Positions 43,365 to 55,148 of a DNA stretch of 64,000 nt are shown in pieces. The stretch spans positions 79,274,361 through 79,338,360 of the forward strand of contig JALIGW010000004.1 in the NCBI GenBank assembly GCA_023053685.1. The letters are read 5' to 3'. The position numbers and the translations under genes were made by a program. This DNA comes from Diadophis punctatus similis. Lineage: Eukaryota > Chordata > Lepidosauria > Squamata > Dipsadidae. The notes beneath the pieces are model-generated. The model was given only the letters and a program-made list of their open reading frames with translations, was not told the DNA's origin and ran no database searches. Each line of letters opens with the position of its first letter. Within the stretch, counting starts at the first letter, position 1.

Positions 43365-43815
43365 GTAAGTGAGAACCGTGGGGCTAGCATAAGATAATTT
43401 AAGTTACACTAAAAGGTATATTTTTAATATTAAAGAATGTGAGAAGAATTATTTTATTTTTTGTACTTGCATCCGCTGTTAATTCTTCCTGGGCTTCAGT
43501 AAGTATCTTATATCAGAAAAAAAAATCTAAAAATCTTAATTTTAAAAACAATTCTGTGCTTATCTGCTATTTAATTCAACGCTGAATTATTGATTGACAA
43601 AAATTATTGACAAAAATCATTTTTCACGTTGAATGTAGTACATGAAAACTAAACAGCAGTCTTCAGCCGATTTTATTTAAAAAATGCACTTGTCCAGCCT
43701 TAAATAAGCTTATCCGGCCCGTGTTTCTTAATAGAATACATTGGCAACGTTCATGTAGTAGATTTTTTTGTATTTTTTTAAAGATAACAATCTCCTCACT
43801 TTGCCAGAATCCTCA
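43365..43815. other. Unassigned intronic sequence
   Basis: AT-rich, no recognised repeat. Confidence 0.4.
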
Positions 43816-44352
43816 TTCAGGTAGTCCTCGACTTACATTTAGTGACCATTCAAAGTTATAACGGGACTGAAAAAAGTGACATATGACTGTTTTTTACACT
43901 TACGACCGTTGGAGCATCCCCATGGTCACATGATCAAAATTCAGATCAGATTGGCAACTGACTCGTATTTATGACTGTTGCAGTGTCCTGGGGCCATGTG
44001 ATCACCTTCTGCGACCTTCTGACAAGCAAAGTAAATGAGGAAGCCAGATTCACTTAACAACCGGGTTACTAAATTAACAACTGCAGTGGTTCACTTAACA
44101 ACTGTGGCAAGAAAGAAATTGGGGCAAAATTCACTTAACAAAAGTCTCAGTTAGCAACAGAATTATGGGCTCAATTGTGATCATAAGTTGAGGCCTACCT
44201 GTATTGTACAGGTAGTTTTTGACTTAGAATCATTCACTTAGTGACCAAAGTTACAACAGCCCTGTAAAAAGTGGCTTATGACGGGGGTTCACACTTACGG
44301 CTGTTGCAATAATTGCTTACGGAAATTTTGGGCTCAATTGTGATTATGTATC
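43816..44352. mobile_element. Two adjacent palindromic TA-type MITEs, CAGGTAGTCC family
   Basis: A full copy 43816-44203 (CAGGTAGTCCTCGACTTA to GAGGCCTACCTG) and a left-half copy 44208-44352 starting CAGGTAGTTTTTGACTTAG. Confidence 0.85.
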
Positions 44353-44579
44353 AAAGACAATCTTTATCCTACATTCACGCTTGTGAAAAGTTGTTGAAAA
44401 TCTCTTCTCTAAGAAATAGAGAGAGGTGCTATATATTTGCCAGAAGATGGCATCTTTAGCTAGTAGAATTTCTCTTTGCGTAGTACCGTAAGATTGTAAA
44501 AAAATTTCCTGTCAATTTCTGTTGAACGATCCCGATTTCAGCAGACTTATGAGGAAAGAATTATAGATTTCTATAAATA

Positions 44580-44883
44580 CAGGTAGTTCTTGACGTATAA
44601 CCGTTCATTTAGTGACGTTTCGAAGTTGCAACGGCACCGAAACTGTTTTTCACACTTCAATTGTGAAGTGATCAATTTTTGTGACCTTCTCACAAGCAAA
44701 GTCAGTGGAAAAACCAGATTCCCTTAACAACCGTGTGACTAACTTAACAACTGTGGTGATTCGCTTTAACAAATCGGGCAAGGAAGTTTGAAAAAAAAAA
44801 TGGGGAAAACTTCACTTAACACATGTTTCACTTAGCAACCTAAATGTAGGGTTCAATTCTGGTCGTAAGTCGAGGACTACCTG
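44580..44883. mobile_element. Palindromic TA-type MITE, CAGGTAGTCC family
   Basis: Best-bounded copy: CAGGTAGTTCTTGACG to GTCGAGGACTACCTG, between TA at 44578-44579 and 44884-44885. Confidence 0.9.
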
Positions 44884-44905
44884 TATAATCTTATATATCT
44901 TAGAA

Positions 44906-45101
44906 CAGCGGTCACCAACCGGTGGTCCAGGGACCACTGGTGGTCCGCGAGAAAATTTTGGTGGTCCGCAGAAAAAATATTTGCATGTTTTATATTGCAC
45001 TAAATACTATTTATCTTTTTAAAAAATGCATATTAGTGGTCCGCGGGATTTAAAATTATGAATTTAGTGGTCCCTGAGTTCTGAAAGGTTGGCGACCGCT
45101 G
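44906..45101 (+). mobile_element. hAT MITE, GGTCACCAAC family
   Basis: CAGCGGTCACCAACCGG to GGTTGGCGACCGCTG, perfect 8-bp duplication TCTTAGAA (44898-44905 and 45102-45109). Confidence 0.93.
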
Positions 45102-45319
45102 TCTTAGAATGTTTTCTTGATCAACTTTTGATTTTCTTTGTGCGCTCCTGTAAATACTCTTTAGATTGGAATCAGTGGAATGACTATAAGGTTTTATAGC
45201 TATAGAATTAAGGCATCCATCCAGTGTGTTCTAAGATTTATCTTCCAAATGTTGGAAGAGAAATCCATCTGGTTCAGTTCCAAGCTGAGAGAAAGATGCT
45301 GGAAATAAAATGGAGGCTG

Positions 45320-46170
45320 ATTTATTTTATTTATTTATTTATTAATCGTTCTTATAGGCCGCCCAATTCCCATAGGACTCTGGGCAGCGTACAACATAGA
45401 AAAGAACAATTAGTTAAAAAGAACATTAAGAAAATTAAAAAATACATATAACAATTAAAAATATTTCCAACATTTGTACATGGGGAGGCCATATCTCAAT
45501 TCATTGGTCTCTAAACCCACGCCTGCCGGAAGAGCCATGTTTTCACGGCCTTACGGAAGGCCAGTAAGGTGGGGATAACCCGGATCTCTGGTGGTAGCTA
45601 GTTCCACAGAGACGGAGCTCCCACAGAGAAGCCTCTCCCCCGCGCTCCCGCCAACCGGCATTGCTTGGCTGACAGGACCTGGAGGAGACCAACTCTGTGG
45701 GATCTAACCGGTCGTAGGGAGGAATGCGGTAGGATGCGGTCCCGAAGATATCCTGGCCCCAAGCCATGTAGGGCTTTAAAGGTTATAACCAACACCTTAA
45801 ATTGCATCCGAAGACTAATGGGCAGCCAACGCAGCTGGCGGGAAATAGGTGTTTATTTATTTATTTGGTCATTTTTATATGCCGCCCAACTCCCGTAGGA
45901 CTTACCTGGGTGCATCTTGGTGCGCCCACCACAGCACGCGCAGCTGCATTTTGCACCAGTTGCAGTCTCCGGATACTCTTCAAGGGAAGCCCCATGTAGA
46001 GCGCATTACAGTAGTCCAACCGGGAGGTGATGAGGGCGTGAGTGACCGTGAGCAAGGCCTCCCTCTCCAAGAAGGGTCGCAATTGGTGCACAAGGCGAAC
46101 CTGTGCAAATTGATTGGAAAGAAAGGTCCATGTATTGATGAACAGAACCACCAGGGTTTGTGGTTCTGGT
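45320..46170 (-). mobile_element. L2-type LINE, ORF2 C-terminus and tail
   Basis: Reverse copy: SRLDYCNALYMGLPLKSIRR, LQLVQNAAARAVVGAPRC, then FKVLVITFKALHGLGPGYL in another frame. The tail at the left end has 'GCCGCCCAATTCCCATAGG'. Frame-broken; a 50-base ATTT-containing piece is inserted near 45850. Confidence 0.88.
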
Positions 46171-46927
46171 ACAGCTGACCCATCGGTTTGATGAGTAGAT
46201 CGATTTCAGAGATGCTGCTGGGGGGGAGGGTTGTACAATGTCTGAAATGCCCTTATTGTGCAATATAGTGAGCTCTGTCTGCTGCTAAATGGTAGTGGGT
46301 TAATCCTATTATGCCCTGAAGGGTCATGTCCTGTTCTTCTTAATCCCATCATCCTGGAGGACTTTTGTTTTGTAGATAGGCTGGCCCAGTCTTTCTTAAT
46401 GGGCACAAAATATCTGCTGTGGGGTGGAGCTATTAAGAAAGACTAAGTCTGCTTTCTGTCTTTAAAAGCATGTTTCTCCATGACTCCCTTGGGGGGGAAA
46501 TATAATATTCTGGCCTTTTTAATGTTTCCCAAAATATTTCATTCTTCTAGGGGTGGGGTGGGGCTTCCCACACAAATATAACAGCAGGGCAGCCAATTCC
46601 GTGGAGTAAGAAATTTGACCGTCTTTCTCACAGACCGATTTCTGTTAACAATCAACCTGTCTTTCGTTCTCCCCGCGGATCCTTTTTATGACAATTTTGT
46701 TCCATCCGTTGCAGACGTCATTCTGTAGTTTAAGATTTAGCATTTCCAGGGTAAACTGAAGCATGATGAAGGTTTATGGCTGTGCACTATAAGCTCTCCT
46801 GATGCTGAAACTCGATACTTCTGCCTTCAGTTGCCAAAAGATAATGAGGGGGGGAAAGAGAGAAAGTTCCTGATGAATTCAATTATTATGCCAAATCCTT
46901 TTATTTTAAATGCAACGTATAGGTGTG
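46171..46927. other. Unassigned intronic sequence
   Basis: No clear features; short G-runs at about 46220 and 46488. Confidence 0.4.
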
Positions 46928-47130
46928 TGATGGCAAATCTATGGCACGTGTGCCACAGGTGGCACGCAGAGCCCTCTCTGTGGGCACGCGAGCCGTCGCC
47001 CCAGCTCAACTACACACCACATGCGCACGCGCCTCCCGCCGGCCAGCTGATTTTCAGGTCTCTGCTGCCCATTCGTGGGGGTGTATGTGCAGGTGGGGGG
47101 GTCGTAAGTCGAAGAATATCTGTAAACTCA
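46928..47130 (+). mobile_element. hAT MITE fragment, GATGGCGAACC family
   Basis: GATGGCAAATCTATGGCACG and 'GGCCAGCTGATTTTCAGGTC', broken near 47100, then a scrap of the CAGGTAGTCC family (GTCGTAAGTCGAAG). Confidence 0.75.
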
Positions 47131-47320
47131 TATATATATGGAAACAAGTAATTTTTCAATGCCAGTTCAGTTACTCCGTACCCCATTATTGATTCGTTCT
47201 TGTTACCATAGAAACATATGGGTCAAATTAATGCCAGGATCTTGCCTAACAATGGATCTAGAAATGAAGTGTTGCTCAATAAAATATGTAATGCGTCCAT
47301 AACCAATCAGAAAATCTTAC

Positions 47321-47632
47321 CGTGTTTTCCTGAAAATAAGACCCTGTCTTATATTTTTTTGAACCCTGAAATAAGCCCTTGGCCTTATTGCCATGCACTC
47401 AAAAGCCCAATTGGGCTTATTATCAGGGGATGTCTTATTTTGGGGGAAACAGGGTGTCTGTCTGTCAGTCTGTCTCTCTGTCTCTCTACCTACCTACTGT
47501 GTTTTCCCGAAAATAAGACCCTGTCTTATATTTTTTTGAACCCTGAAATAAGCGCTTGGCCTTCTTGCCATGCACTCAAAAGCCCGATTGGGCTTATTAT
47601 CAGGGGATGTCTTATTTTGGGGAAAACAGGGT
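47321..47632 (+). mobile_element. Two TA-type MITE copies, GTGTTTTCCCGAAAATAAG family
   Basis: Copies at 47321-47449 and 47499-47632 share AGACCCTGTCTTATATTTTT and GCCATGCACTCAAAAGCCC. They are separated by CTGT/CTAC repeats, so they look like a tandem duplication. Confidence 0.85.
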
Positions 47633-47639
47633 ACATCTC

Positions 47640-48009
47640 AAAGCCTCCCCCCCCCCATTTTAAAGGTTTAAACCTTCATGGTGATTTCGTTTATCCTGGA
47701 AACGCTGAATCTTAACTACGTAATGATGTCTCTAACTGGTGGAACAAAATTGTCATTAAAAAAAAAAGACAGAGATGTTTAAATGTCAGCACAGATGTTA
47801 GAAGATTGTAAATCAGTCAGATGCTGCCCATAAAACCATCAGATTTGGAAAATTAAAAGCATGTTGAATATTCGATTGCAGCCTGAATCAGTTTGGAATT
47901 AAGCAGCATGCAGTACAAGTTTACAAGAATATAAGTATATATTAGACTCCTTGTTTGCGATCGCTCTCGGGTGTTGTAAATTGAATGAGTTGAACAACTT
48001 TTGATTTAA
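47640..48009. other. Unassigned intronic sequence
   Basis: C-run at 47648; nothing else recognised. Confidence 0.4.
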
Positions 48010-48456
48010 TTGTTGTAGGATTTGGCCTATCTGCTTTAGCAGCTGGCAGTGTTGTCACTGTTGTTAAACGAATCTCTGCAGTTGTTAAGTGAATGATGCA
48101 GCCATTAAGTCATTTCTGGCTTCCCCCCTCGACCTTTTTACGACTTTTCTTGCCACAAGTTGTTAGGTGAATCACTGCCGTTGATAAGTTAGTCACCTGG
48201 TCGTTAAATGAACCTGGCTTTCCCATTGAGTTTGCTGGTCAGAAGGTCGCAAAAGTTGATCACCTGACCTTGGGACACAGCAACGGTCGTAAGTATGAAC
48301 CCGTGGCCAAGCATCTGACTTTTGATCACGTGACCATGGGGATGCTGCCATGGTCGCAAGTGTGAAAAATGGTCATAAGTCACATTATCAGAGCCGGTGT
48401 CACTTTGAACGGTCACTAAATGAACTGTTGTATGTCGAGGTCTACCTGCAGGGGTG
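48010..48456. mobile_element. Palindromic TA-type MITE, CAGGTAGTCC family
   Basis: TTGTTAAGTGAATG, GATCACGTGACCATGGGGAT and GTCGAGGTCTACCTG blocks. Its last bases were used as the target by the next element. Confidence 0.8.
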
Positions 48457-48896
48457 GGATTCAGCCGGTTTGGACCGGTTCATCGAACCGGATGTTAATT
48501 TACATCTGGTTCGCCGAACCGGTAGTTGCAAGGACTGGCTGATTCCGCCCACCCCTCCCCGCCCCTCCCAGGAGTCTCCACGCGGCCCGTTTTGGATGCC
48601 AGGTAAGTGCAGGGCCCACGCGGAGGCTCTGCGAGGGCGAAAAACAGGCCTACCAGAAGTACCGGAAGTCCGGAAACGGGCCCATTTCCGGCCTCCAGAG
48701 GGCCTCCGGAGCCCGGGGGAGGCAGTTTTCGCCCTCCTAGAGACTCAAGGAAAGCTTCCGGAGCCTGGGGAGGGTGAAAACGCCCCCGCCCCCCGCGCCA
48801 AGATTCAGGAGGCCGAGTAGGCCACGCCCCCATGACCACACCCACCCAGCAACCAGGCAGAGAACCGATTGCTAAAAATTTTCAATTCCACCCCTG
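48449..48896 (+). mobile_element. MITE, GAACCGG family (8-bp TSD)
   Basis: CAGGGGTGG to CCACCCCTG, perfect 8-bp duplication TCTACCTG (48441-48448 and 48897-48904). Confidence 0.92.
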
Positions 48897-48904
48897 TCTA
48901 CCTG

Positions 48905-49348
48905 TACTTATATTCTTCACCGAGCAGCTTCTCATCACAAATATATATTTAGCAAAAAAAAAATTATATATGCACCAGTCTGAAATTATTCCATGCTTCT
49001 CCCTGACACATTCCTGGTTCCTTTGCTTTTCCAAGGTTAGAATAATTCAACAACCTTCAGGCATTTTATATATTTATGGGATTGGCACCTTGGCGGAACA
49101 TAGACTCCTAGGCCGGAGCCAAAGCAAATTTACCAGCAGTTCCAACCGAATGAATTTTTTCCCAAGGTGTCTAGGGAGAATCCAAGATCAAATGCCAGAT
49201 CCTTTCTTAGCTTTGAATCTTTGCTCTGCGGGACAGGTAAACCAGCCAGGAAGTTGATTCTAAGCAAGTCAGAATTTGGGCCCTAGCCTAAATTGAAGCA
49301 CAGGGAGGAAAGTCAAGAAAATGGCCTGGAAACCAAAATCTCATTGCA
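48905..49348. other. Unassigned intronic sequence
   Basis: No features recognised. Confidence 0.4.
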
Positions 49349-49349
49349 G

Positions 49350-49440
49350 AAGATAGAACGATAGGGTTGAAAAGGACCTCAGAGGTCTTCTAGTCCACCC
49401 CACCCACCACCGCTCGAGCAGGAGACCTTATACCTTATAT
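49350..49440 (-). mobile_element. CR1 LINE 3' scrap
   Basis: AAAAGGACCTCAGAGGTCTT and 'GAGCAGGAGACCTTATACC', complement of the CR1 end. Confidence 0.7.
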
Positions 49441-49889
49441 GCTGGATTATTGATATCAATTCTTCTAAATTACCTATCAGATTCCTTCTTTGTAGAGAAA
49501 ATATAGCTACTGTGGAGAAATTACTTGTACCTTTGTTCTTCATTTTTTTGCTTCCTCATTTATAATTTCAATCTTTTGAGGAGGAATACGGCTAGATCAG
49601 GCATGGGACCTATGATCCAAGAAATTCTAATTTAACTTTTGAAGTTTCTTCTCAACTCTTGCCTCCCTCGTTCCCTTGACAAACACCTTAGATTGCACTA
49701 ATTCCTTCATTAATTTGTAGCGTCCTCTGGCAATTCCTGAAGTTTTCTAGGCATTCTGTGCTTTCCATAACTTTGGGGTTATTTCTAGATATTTGGGGAT
49801 CTGACTCCCATCTTAGTTTATTGAGAAACGTATGGCGTACTTGACCTGGGAACTGAACTTTATAAGATAATACACAGTTATAGGAACGG
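49441..49889. other. Unassigned intronic sequence
   Basis: No features recognised. Confidence 0.4.
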
Positions 49890-50643
49890 TTGTTTATTTA
49901 TTGACTATTAAATTGTATCCTACCTTTATTAGTTTTACAAACAACCCAAGATGGCGAACATATCCAACATACCTCCCTCGTCCTATTTTCCCCACAACAA
50001 CAACCCTGTGAGGTGGTCGTCATAGGATACTAAATAAAAGCGATCAACATAAATCGTAAGATACCAACAACAAAGTGATGGTCATAAGATGCTAAAGGAA
50101 TAGGTAATAAGAAAGATAAGGAGGAGGATAATAATAGTACAGCCCTACTACATGGTTTGAAACCCTAGGGCGGGGTCGGCAACCTTAAACACTCAAAGAG
50201 CCATTTGGACCCGTTTCCCACAGAAAAGAAAACACCGGGAGCCACAAAAACCTTTTGACATCTAAAATGAAGATAACACTGCATATATCATTTTTTACCT
50301 ATATGCTATGTATAAAAAAAACTATAGCGTGTTGCATTTATGTAATCAATGGACTGCTACAGAGAAAACAAATTTTTATTTCTGCATGCAACAAAAACAT
50401 TTTGAACTCCAAAAAAAAAAGATGGGTCGAAAAGCTCAATAAATCGCATGCTGGTGGGTGTCACACATTGGCAGTTGTGACGCATGTTTTGAGCGACAGG
50501 GAGCCACAGCAGAGGGATGAAAGAGCCACATGCGGCTCCAGAACCGCAGGTTGCAGACCCCTGCCCTAGGGCGCAAGTCATTGTGGTGGGAATTAGTTGT
50601 TCATGGTCTCCCGCTTTCTAGCCTGGTGCTTTAACCACTAGAC
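49890..50643 (-). mobile_element. tRNA-derived SINE (CACCTTTATTA family), split by a hAT
   Basis: TCCTACCTTTATTAGTTTTAC ... 'CCCTGTGAGGTGG' on the left and 'GGTCTCCCGCTTTCTAGCC' on the right, separated by other sequence and the hAT at 50171. Clean copies lie at 52245-52470 and 52915-53108. Confidence 0.6.
50171..50563 (-). mobile_element. hAT MITE, GGTCAGCAACC family
   Basis: CGGGGTCGGCAACC to GCAGACCCCTG, perfect 8-bp duplication CCCTAGGG (50163-50170 and 50564-50571). Opposite orientation to 28695-28972 (GAGCCACATGCGGCTC motif reversed). Confidence 0.9.
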
Positions 50644-51072
50644 CTGGGGTGTCAAACTCAAGGCCCGCGGGCTGGATCTGACCCGCAGGGTGCTTAGATC
50701 TGGCCCACCGGGCTGCCCTGGCAACAACAAAGGTCTGGCCTGTGGTGTCTTTGCCAGTGAAAACGGAGCTCAGGAAGGCCGCGTGCGACCCTCACGAGCT
50801 CCGTTTTTGGCTGTGACAGTCTCCTGCAGCCCTCAGCCAGCAAAATCGGTGCTCAGGGGGGGGCTCCATTTTTGCTGGCAGAGGGCCGCAGGAGGCCATT
50901 GCAGCCAAAAACAGAGCTCGAGAGCCCATTTTCACTGGCAGAGCACTCGGGCCCCCACAGGCGCCCCCGACATGAGTGACGTCAAGCTGGCCACGCCCAC
51001 CCTGGCCACGCCCACTCCGGCTCCCCGAGGTCAAACACAACCCTGATGTGGCCCTCAATGAAATCACCCCTG
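50644..51072 (+). mobile_element. hAT MITE, GGTGTCAAA family
   Basis: CTGGGGTGTCAAACTC to AATCACCCCTG, 8-bp duplication CACTAGAC (50636-50643 and 51073-51080). It ends less than 90 bases before FAM185A exon 4. Confidence 0.92.
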
Positions 51073-51160
51073 CACTAGACCAAACTGGCTATTTGTCAGC
51101 GAGTCAGAATATTTAATACAACTTTATTGTAATTCCCCCCCCCTTTTTTTCTTGCAATAG

Positions 51161-51299
51161 AGTGTGAACGTAGAAAAGCTCCAAGGATCATCCATTAACG
51201 TTACAAGTGAAAATGGTTTTCTCAAAGCTAAATATTTGTACGCCGACTCCTCGTTTCTGACTTCAGCGGCTGGCGACATCTTACTGGGGAACGTCCATG
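51161..51299 (+). CDS. FAM185A: FAM185A exon 4
   Basis: Codons 209-254 plus one base: SVNVEKLQGSSINVTSENGF, then LKAKYLYADSSFLTSAAGD. Very close to human K-L-Q-G-S-S-V-N-V and L-K-A-K-Y-L-Y-T-E-S-S-F-L-S-S-A-A-G-D. Acceptor TTGCAATAG|AG behind a C/T tract, donor CATG|GTAAGA. The best conserved part of the protein. Confidence 0.95.
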
Positions 51300-51751
51300 G
51301 TAAGAGGGCAAAAAGACTTTATTAGGGCAACATTTCTCTCACAAATGCCTTTTTAAGGAAAAGTATTCTTTTTCGTACTCGTGTGTTTTCGTACTCCTGT
51401 GTTTATGAAGCTGAATATAGCACAGCCATTTTTTAAGTGCCTTGGGAAACTTACAAGATTTTGAGGATAACGCGACTCCATTAATGAACAAAATAGAACC
51501 TTTTTCTAAGGTCATGTTCTCTGAGAAGTATCCTGACATGAGTTTAAACCCAGGTGCCGTTTACCAAAAGCTGCAGCCGTATGTACAATAGCCCAGAATT
51601 AAGCATTTATTTATTTGAAATTTTTTAATATTACTACCTATGTTATATAAAACGATCCTAGGTGGCTAAAAGAACATGCAAATTACAAAAAAAGAAAAAA
51701 ACCAAGGTTCAAACTCGGCACCATAACAGTGCCGAGATGAAAGATGAAAGA
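51300..51751. other. Unassigned intronic sequence
   Basis: AT-rich start of intron 4; no features recognised. Confidence 0.4.
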
Positions 51752-51985
51752 TAGCAATAGCAATAGCACTTAGACTTATATACCTCTTCATAGTGCTTTA
51801 CAGCCCTCTCTAAGCGGTTTACAGTGTTCAGCATATTGCCCCCAACAATCTGGGTCCTCATTTTACCCACCTCAGAAGGATGGAAGGCTGAGTCAACCTT
51901 GAGCCGGTGAGATTTGAACAGCTGAACTGCTGAACTGCAGTTCTGAACTTTAACCACTGCGCCATGCTGGGCTCCCATCCTGATT
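51752..51985 (-). mobile_element. tRNA-derived SINE (TTATATACCG tail family), reverse
   Basis: AGCACTTAGACTTATATACC, 'GGAAGGCTGAGTCAACC' and a tRNA-like head, ending GCGCCATGCTGGG. Confidence 0.88.
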
Positions 51986-52078
51986 CAACACCTCAGGGAA
52001 GAAACAGAGTTTAGTATTCTTCCAGAAGGCCTGGATGATAAGACTTCTCCATATTTCAAGCTGTTTCTTAGAGTAGAT

Positions 52079-52155
52079 CAGTGTTTCTCAACCTTGATAA
52101 CTTTAAGATGTGTGGACTTCAATTCCCAGAATCCCCCAGTTAGCATCTGGTGATA
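52079..52155. mobile_element. Hairpin hAT fragment, GAAGTCCAC family
   Basis: CAGTGTTTCTCAACCTTGA, then AAGATGTGTGGACTTCAATT; only the left arm remains. Confidence 0.65.
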
Positions 52156-52244
52156 GTACCTGGTTGATAAGGGTCATGTTTTATTAGTATTCGAAGGGAG
52201 ATTGTTAAAGTATACCGACATTGTAGGCCAGACTACAAACGCTG

Positions 52245-52470
52245 TTTGTTGGTTTATATCCCACCTTTATTATTTTTACAAATAACTCAAGGCGCCAAAC
52301 CTATTCAACACACCTTCCCCCCTCCTATTTTCCTCACAACGACAGCCTTGTGAGGTGGTTTCAGCTGAGGGCGAGTGACTCGCCCAAAGTCACCCAGCTG
52401 GCTTTCATGACTAAGGCGGGACTTGAACTCACGGTCTCCCACTTTCTAGCCTGGTGCCTTAGCCACTAGA
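52245..52470 (-). mobile_element. tRNA-derived SINE (CACCTTTATTA family), reverse
   Basis: ATCCCACCTTTATTATTTTT, 'GCCCAAAGTCACCCAGCTGG' and tRNA-like GGACTTGAACTCACGGTCTC. Confidence 0.85.
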
Positions 52471-52471
52471 C

Positions 52472-52906
52472 CAGTGATGGCGAACCTTTTTTCCCTCAGG
52501 TGCCGAAAGTGCATGCGCGCGTGCTATCGCACATGCGTGAGTGCCCATGCCCATAATTCAATGCCTGGGGAGGGCGAAAACGGCCTCCCCCGCTCCCCCG
52601 GAGGCCCTCTGGAGGCCGGAAATGGCCCATTTCCCAACTTCTGGTGGGCCCGGTAGGCCCATTTTTCATCCTCCCCAGGCTCCAGAGGCTTCCCTGGAGC
52701 CTGGGGAGGGCAAAAACACCCTCCCCAGTCCCCCCGGAGGCCCTCCGGAAGCCGAAAACGCCCTCCCAGAGCCTCCGTGTGAGCCAAAAATCAGCTGGCC
52801 GGCGTGCACATGCGCGCTGGAGCTGAGCTAGGCAATGACTCGTGTGCTGGCAGATATGGCTCTGTGTGCCACCTGTGGTACCCGTGCCATAGGTTCGCCA
52901 TCACTG
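52472..52906 (-). mobile_element. hAT MITE, GATGGCGAACC family
   Basis: 8-bp duplication CACTAGAC (52464-52471 and 52907-52914), the same octamer used by the hAT at 50644. Here it falls in the conserved end of the SINE. Confidence 0.92.
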
Positions 52907-52914
52907 CACTAGAC

Positions 52915-53108
52915 CAAGCTGGCAAACCTATTCAACACACCTTCCCCCTCCTATTTTCCTCACAAAAACAGCCTTGTGAGGTAGGTTGGGCTGAGAGAGA
53001 GTGACTGGCCCAAAGTCACCTAGCTTGCTTCATGGCTAAGGTGGGACTAGAACTCACGGTCTCCCGTTTTCTAACCTGGTGCCTTAGCCATTAGACCACA
53101 CTGGCTCC
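52915..53108 (-). mobile_element. tRNA-derived SINE (CACCTTTATTA family), second copy
   Basis: TATTCAACACACCTTCCCCC to 'CCATTAGACCACACTGGCTC', repeating the sequence at 52300-52470. Confidence 0.82.
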
Positions 53109-53284
53109 CTTATGCTATGGTTTGTTCCCATATGCAAACTAAGAACTTCAAGATTGATCCTTTTTCCACCTTACTAAGGCTATGTGTGAATGCTACTTCA
53201 GAAGGACCATTGCCGTAACGGGCAGCAACATTTTGGCAACGTAAACAATGTGCTTCTCATGTATCGTTTTCCAAAGATCAAATA

Positions 53285-53890
53285 TAAAAAGTATTCGGAG
53301 ACTGCAATTGGTGCAAAATGCAGCTGCGCGAGCAATGGTGGGTGTTTCTTGATACACCCACGTAACACCCATACTCCGCCAGCTGCATTGGTTGCCCATT
53401 GGTCTCCGGGTGCAATTCAAGGTGTTGATCATCATCTTTAAAGCCCTACATGGCTTAGGACCAGGTTATCTTCTGGACCGCATCCTATCTCATACATCCC
53501 TACGACCAGTTAGGTCCCACAGAGTCGGTCTCCTCCAGGTCTCTTCAACCAAACAATGTCGGTTGGCGGGTCCTAGGGGGAGGGCCTTCTCTGTGGGAGT
53601 TCCGGCTCTCTGGAACCAACTCCCCCCGGAGATCCGAATCATTCCCACCTTGCTGGCCTTCCGGAAAGCCATTAAGACATGGCTCTTCCTGCAGGCGGGG
53701 TGATTGTGACTGTTGCTTGTGTTGTTTTTATTTTTTAATCATTATTTTATTATTGTTGTTTTTATAGTACTTTTTTAATATAGTATTCAGTTGTTCTTAT
53801 ATATGTTGTACGCCGCCCTGAGTCCCTAGGGAGTAGGGCGGCTTATAAGAATCGCAAAATAAATATTAAAATAAATAAAATATTGTCAGT
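53285..53890 (+). mobile_element. L2-type LINE, ORF2 C-terminus with tail
   Basis: Encodes VQFKVLIIIFKALHGLGPGY, SHRVGLLQVSS, ALWNQLPPEIRIIPTLLAF and stops after LFLQAG. The tail has GTACGCCGCCCTGAGTCCC and AATAAATATTAAAATAAATA. Best preserved L2 copy in the window. Confidence 0.93.
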
Positions 53891-53929
53891 TTTGGAAATA
53901 AATTAACACTATCATATAGAAGAGTTGGT

Positions 53930-54160
53930 TGTCTATGGAGATTCTCAAGTCATCCAGGTCATGGTTGTCTCAAAGGTGCTTTTTCAAGAGGCAACTGGAC
54001 TTTCTGTGTTTTTGCTTGAAGACATTTTGCTTCTCATCCAAGAAGCTTTTTCAGTTCTGGAACTGAAGAAGCTTCTTGGATGAGAAGCGAAACGTCTTCA
54101 AGAAAAACCAAGTAAGTCCAGTTGCCTCTTGAAAAAGCCCCTTTGGGACAGAAGAATTGG
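53930..54160. repeat. Foldback element, GAAGACGTTTCGC family
   Basis: GAAGACATTTTGCTTCTCATC (54019) and GATGAGAAGCGAAACGTCTTC (54080) mark inverted arms, more diverged than at 20797-20941. Confidence 0.88.
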
Positions 54161-54164
54161 ATCT

Positions 54165-55140
54165 GAAACATTGCCGAGAACAGTAGCTTCATTATCTTCG
54201 GTCGAAATGATCACTGGGATGTTTTGTGGGACCTACTGATTTAGTTGGAGATGCTTCCTGGAAGTTTGGGCTGGTTGAGAGACAGAAAAATCCAGTCTTT
54301 CTATTGCCAACCCCTCTCCTACTCCTAGTTGGTAGACTGCCCTGTGTCCTGAGTCTGGGGATTCCCACCTAGCATTTGAAGGGCGTTGAATGATTGAATA
54401 TCCTGTATTTTTTCTACTGGTGGTTAGGATGTGGCGGTGTGCAGACCTTCTAGTTGTAATTCATCCAGATTCCTGGTTTGTGGATTATTATTTTTTGTGG
54501 GTTGGAGAACTCTGCGACAATAATTCAGAGCAGAAGTTAGTACTCAGCAATAAGTCATCAGTCGTCAGAATTTTAGCATTGCAACGATCCCTCGGTTTTG
54601 TTTTGTTTTTAGTTTTTCTGTTTTGTTTGTTTGTTTGTTCTTTCGTTTTTGTGTGTTCTTTCTTTTTGTGTGTGTGTTTATTCTTTCTTCTCTCCCCACC
54701 CATCCTTGCATTTAAAACCATTTCATTTTCTTTTCTAATGAACTGGAGGTTGGCTCAAACTTTGGCTGTTAGAAGCCAGAAAGACTGGGCAAACACACAG
54801 GCTTGAATAAATAAATAAAATTTGATGTTTTTAAATTAAATTCCGAGGAACAGCGATGCTGAACCGTGAGGTTGGTTTACTGGGTCTCATTCAAAAAAAA
54901 CCTTTGACTGATAGGTTTTTAATGTAGACGGTTGAATTTGAATATAAATTTGGCTGTCATAAAAGGCTGTTTTGGATACTTTTCAGGCAAACATAAAAGT
55001 ATTCTGTTTCTACACACTCCCTGTAAAAACACATAATTTTATGGCAGGATATAGCAAAAAGTTTTAAGTGTCACAGCCAGTTTAAAGAAGATAATTTGAA
55101 CAGTGATACCATTGTTCTGCCTGGTTTTTGCTACACAATG
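54165..55140. other. Unassigned intronic sequence
   Basis: Has a GTTT/TTCTTT-rich patch at 54598-54690. No exon was found; the + frame 54390-54806 is compositional. Confidence 0.4.
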
Positions 55141-55148
55141 TTCTAGAA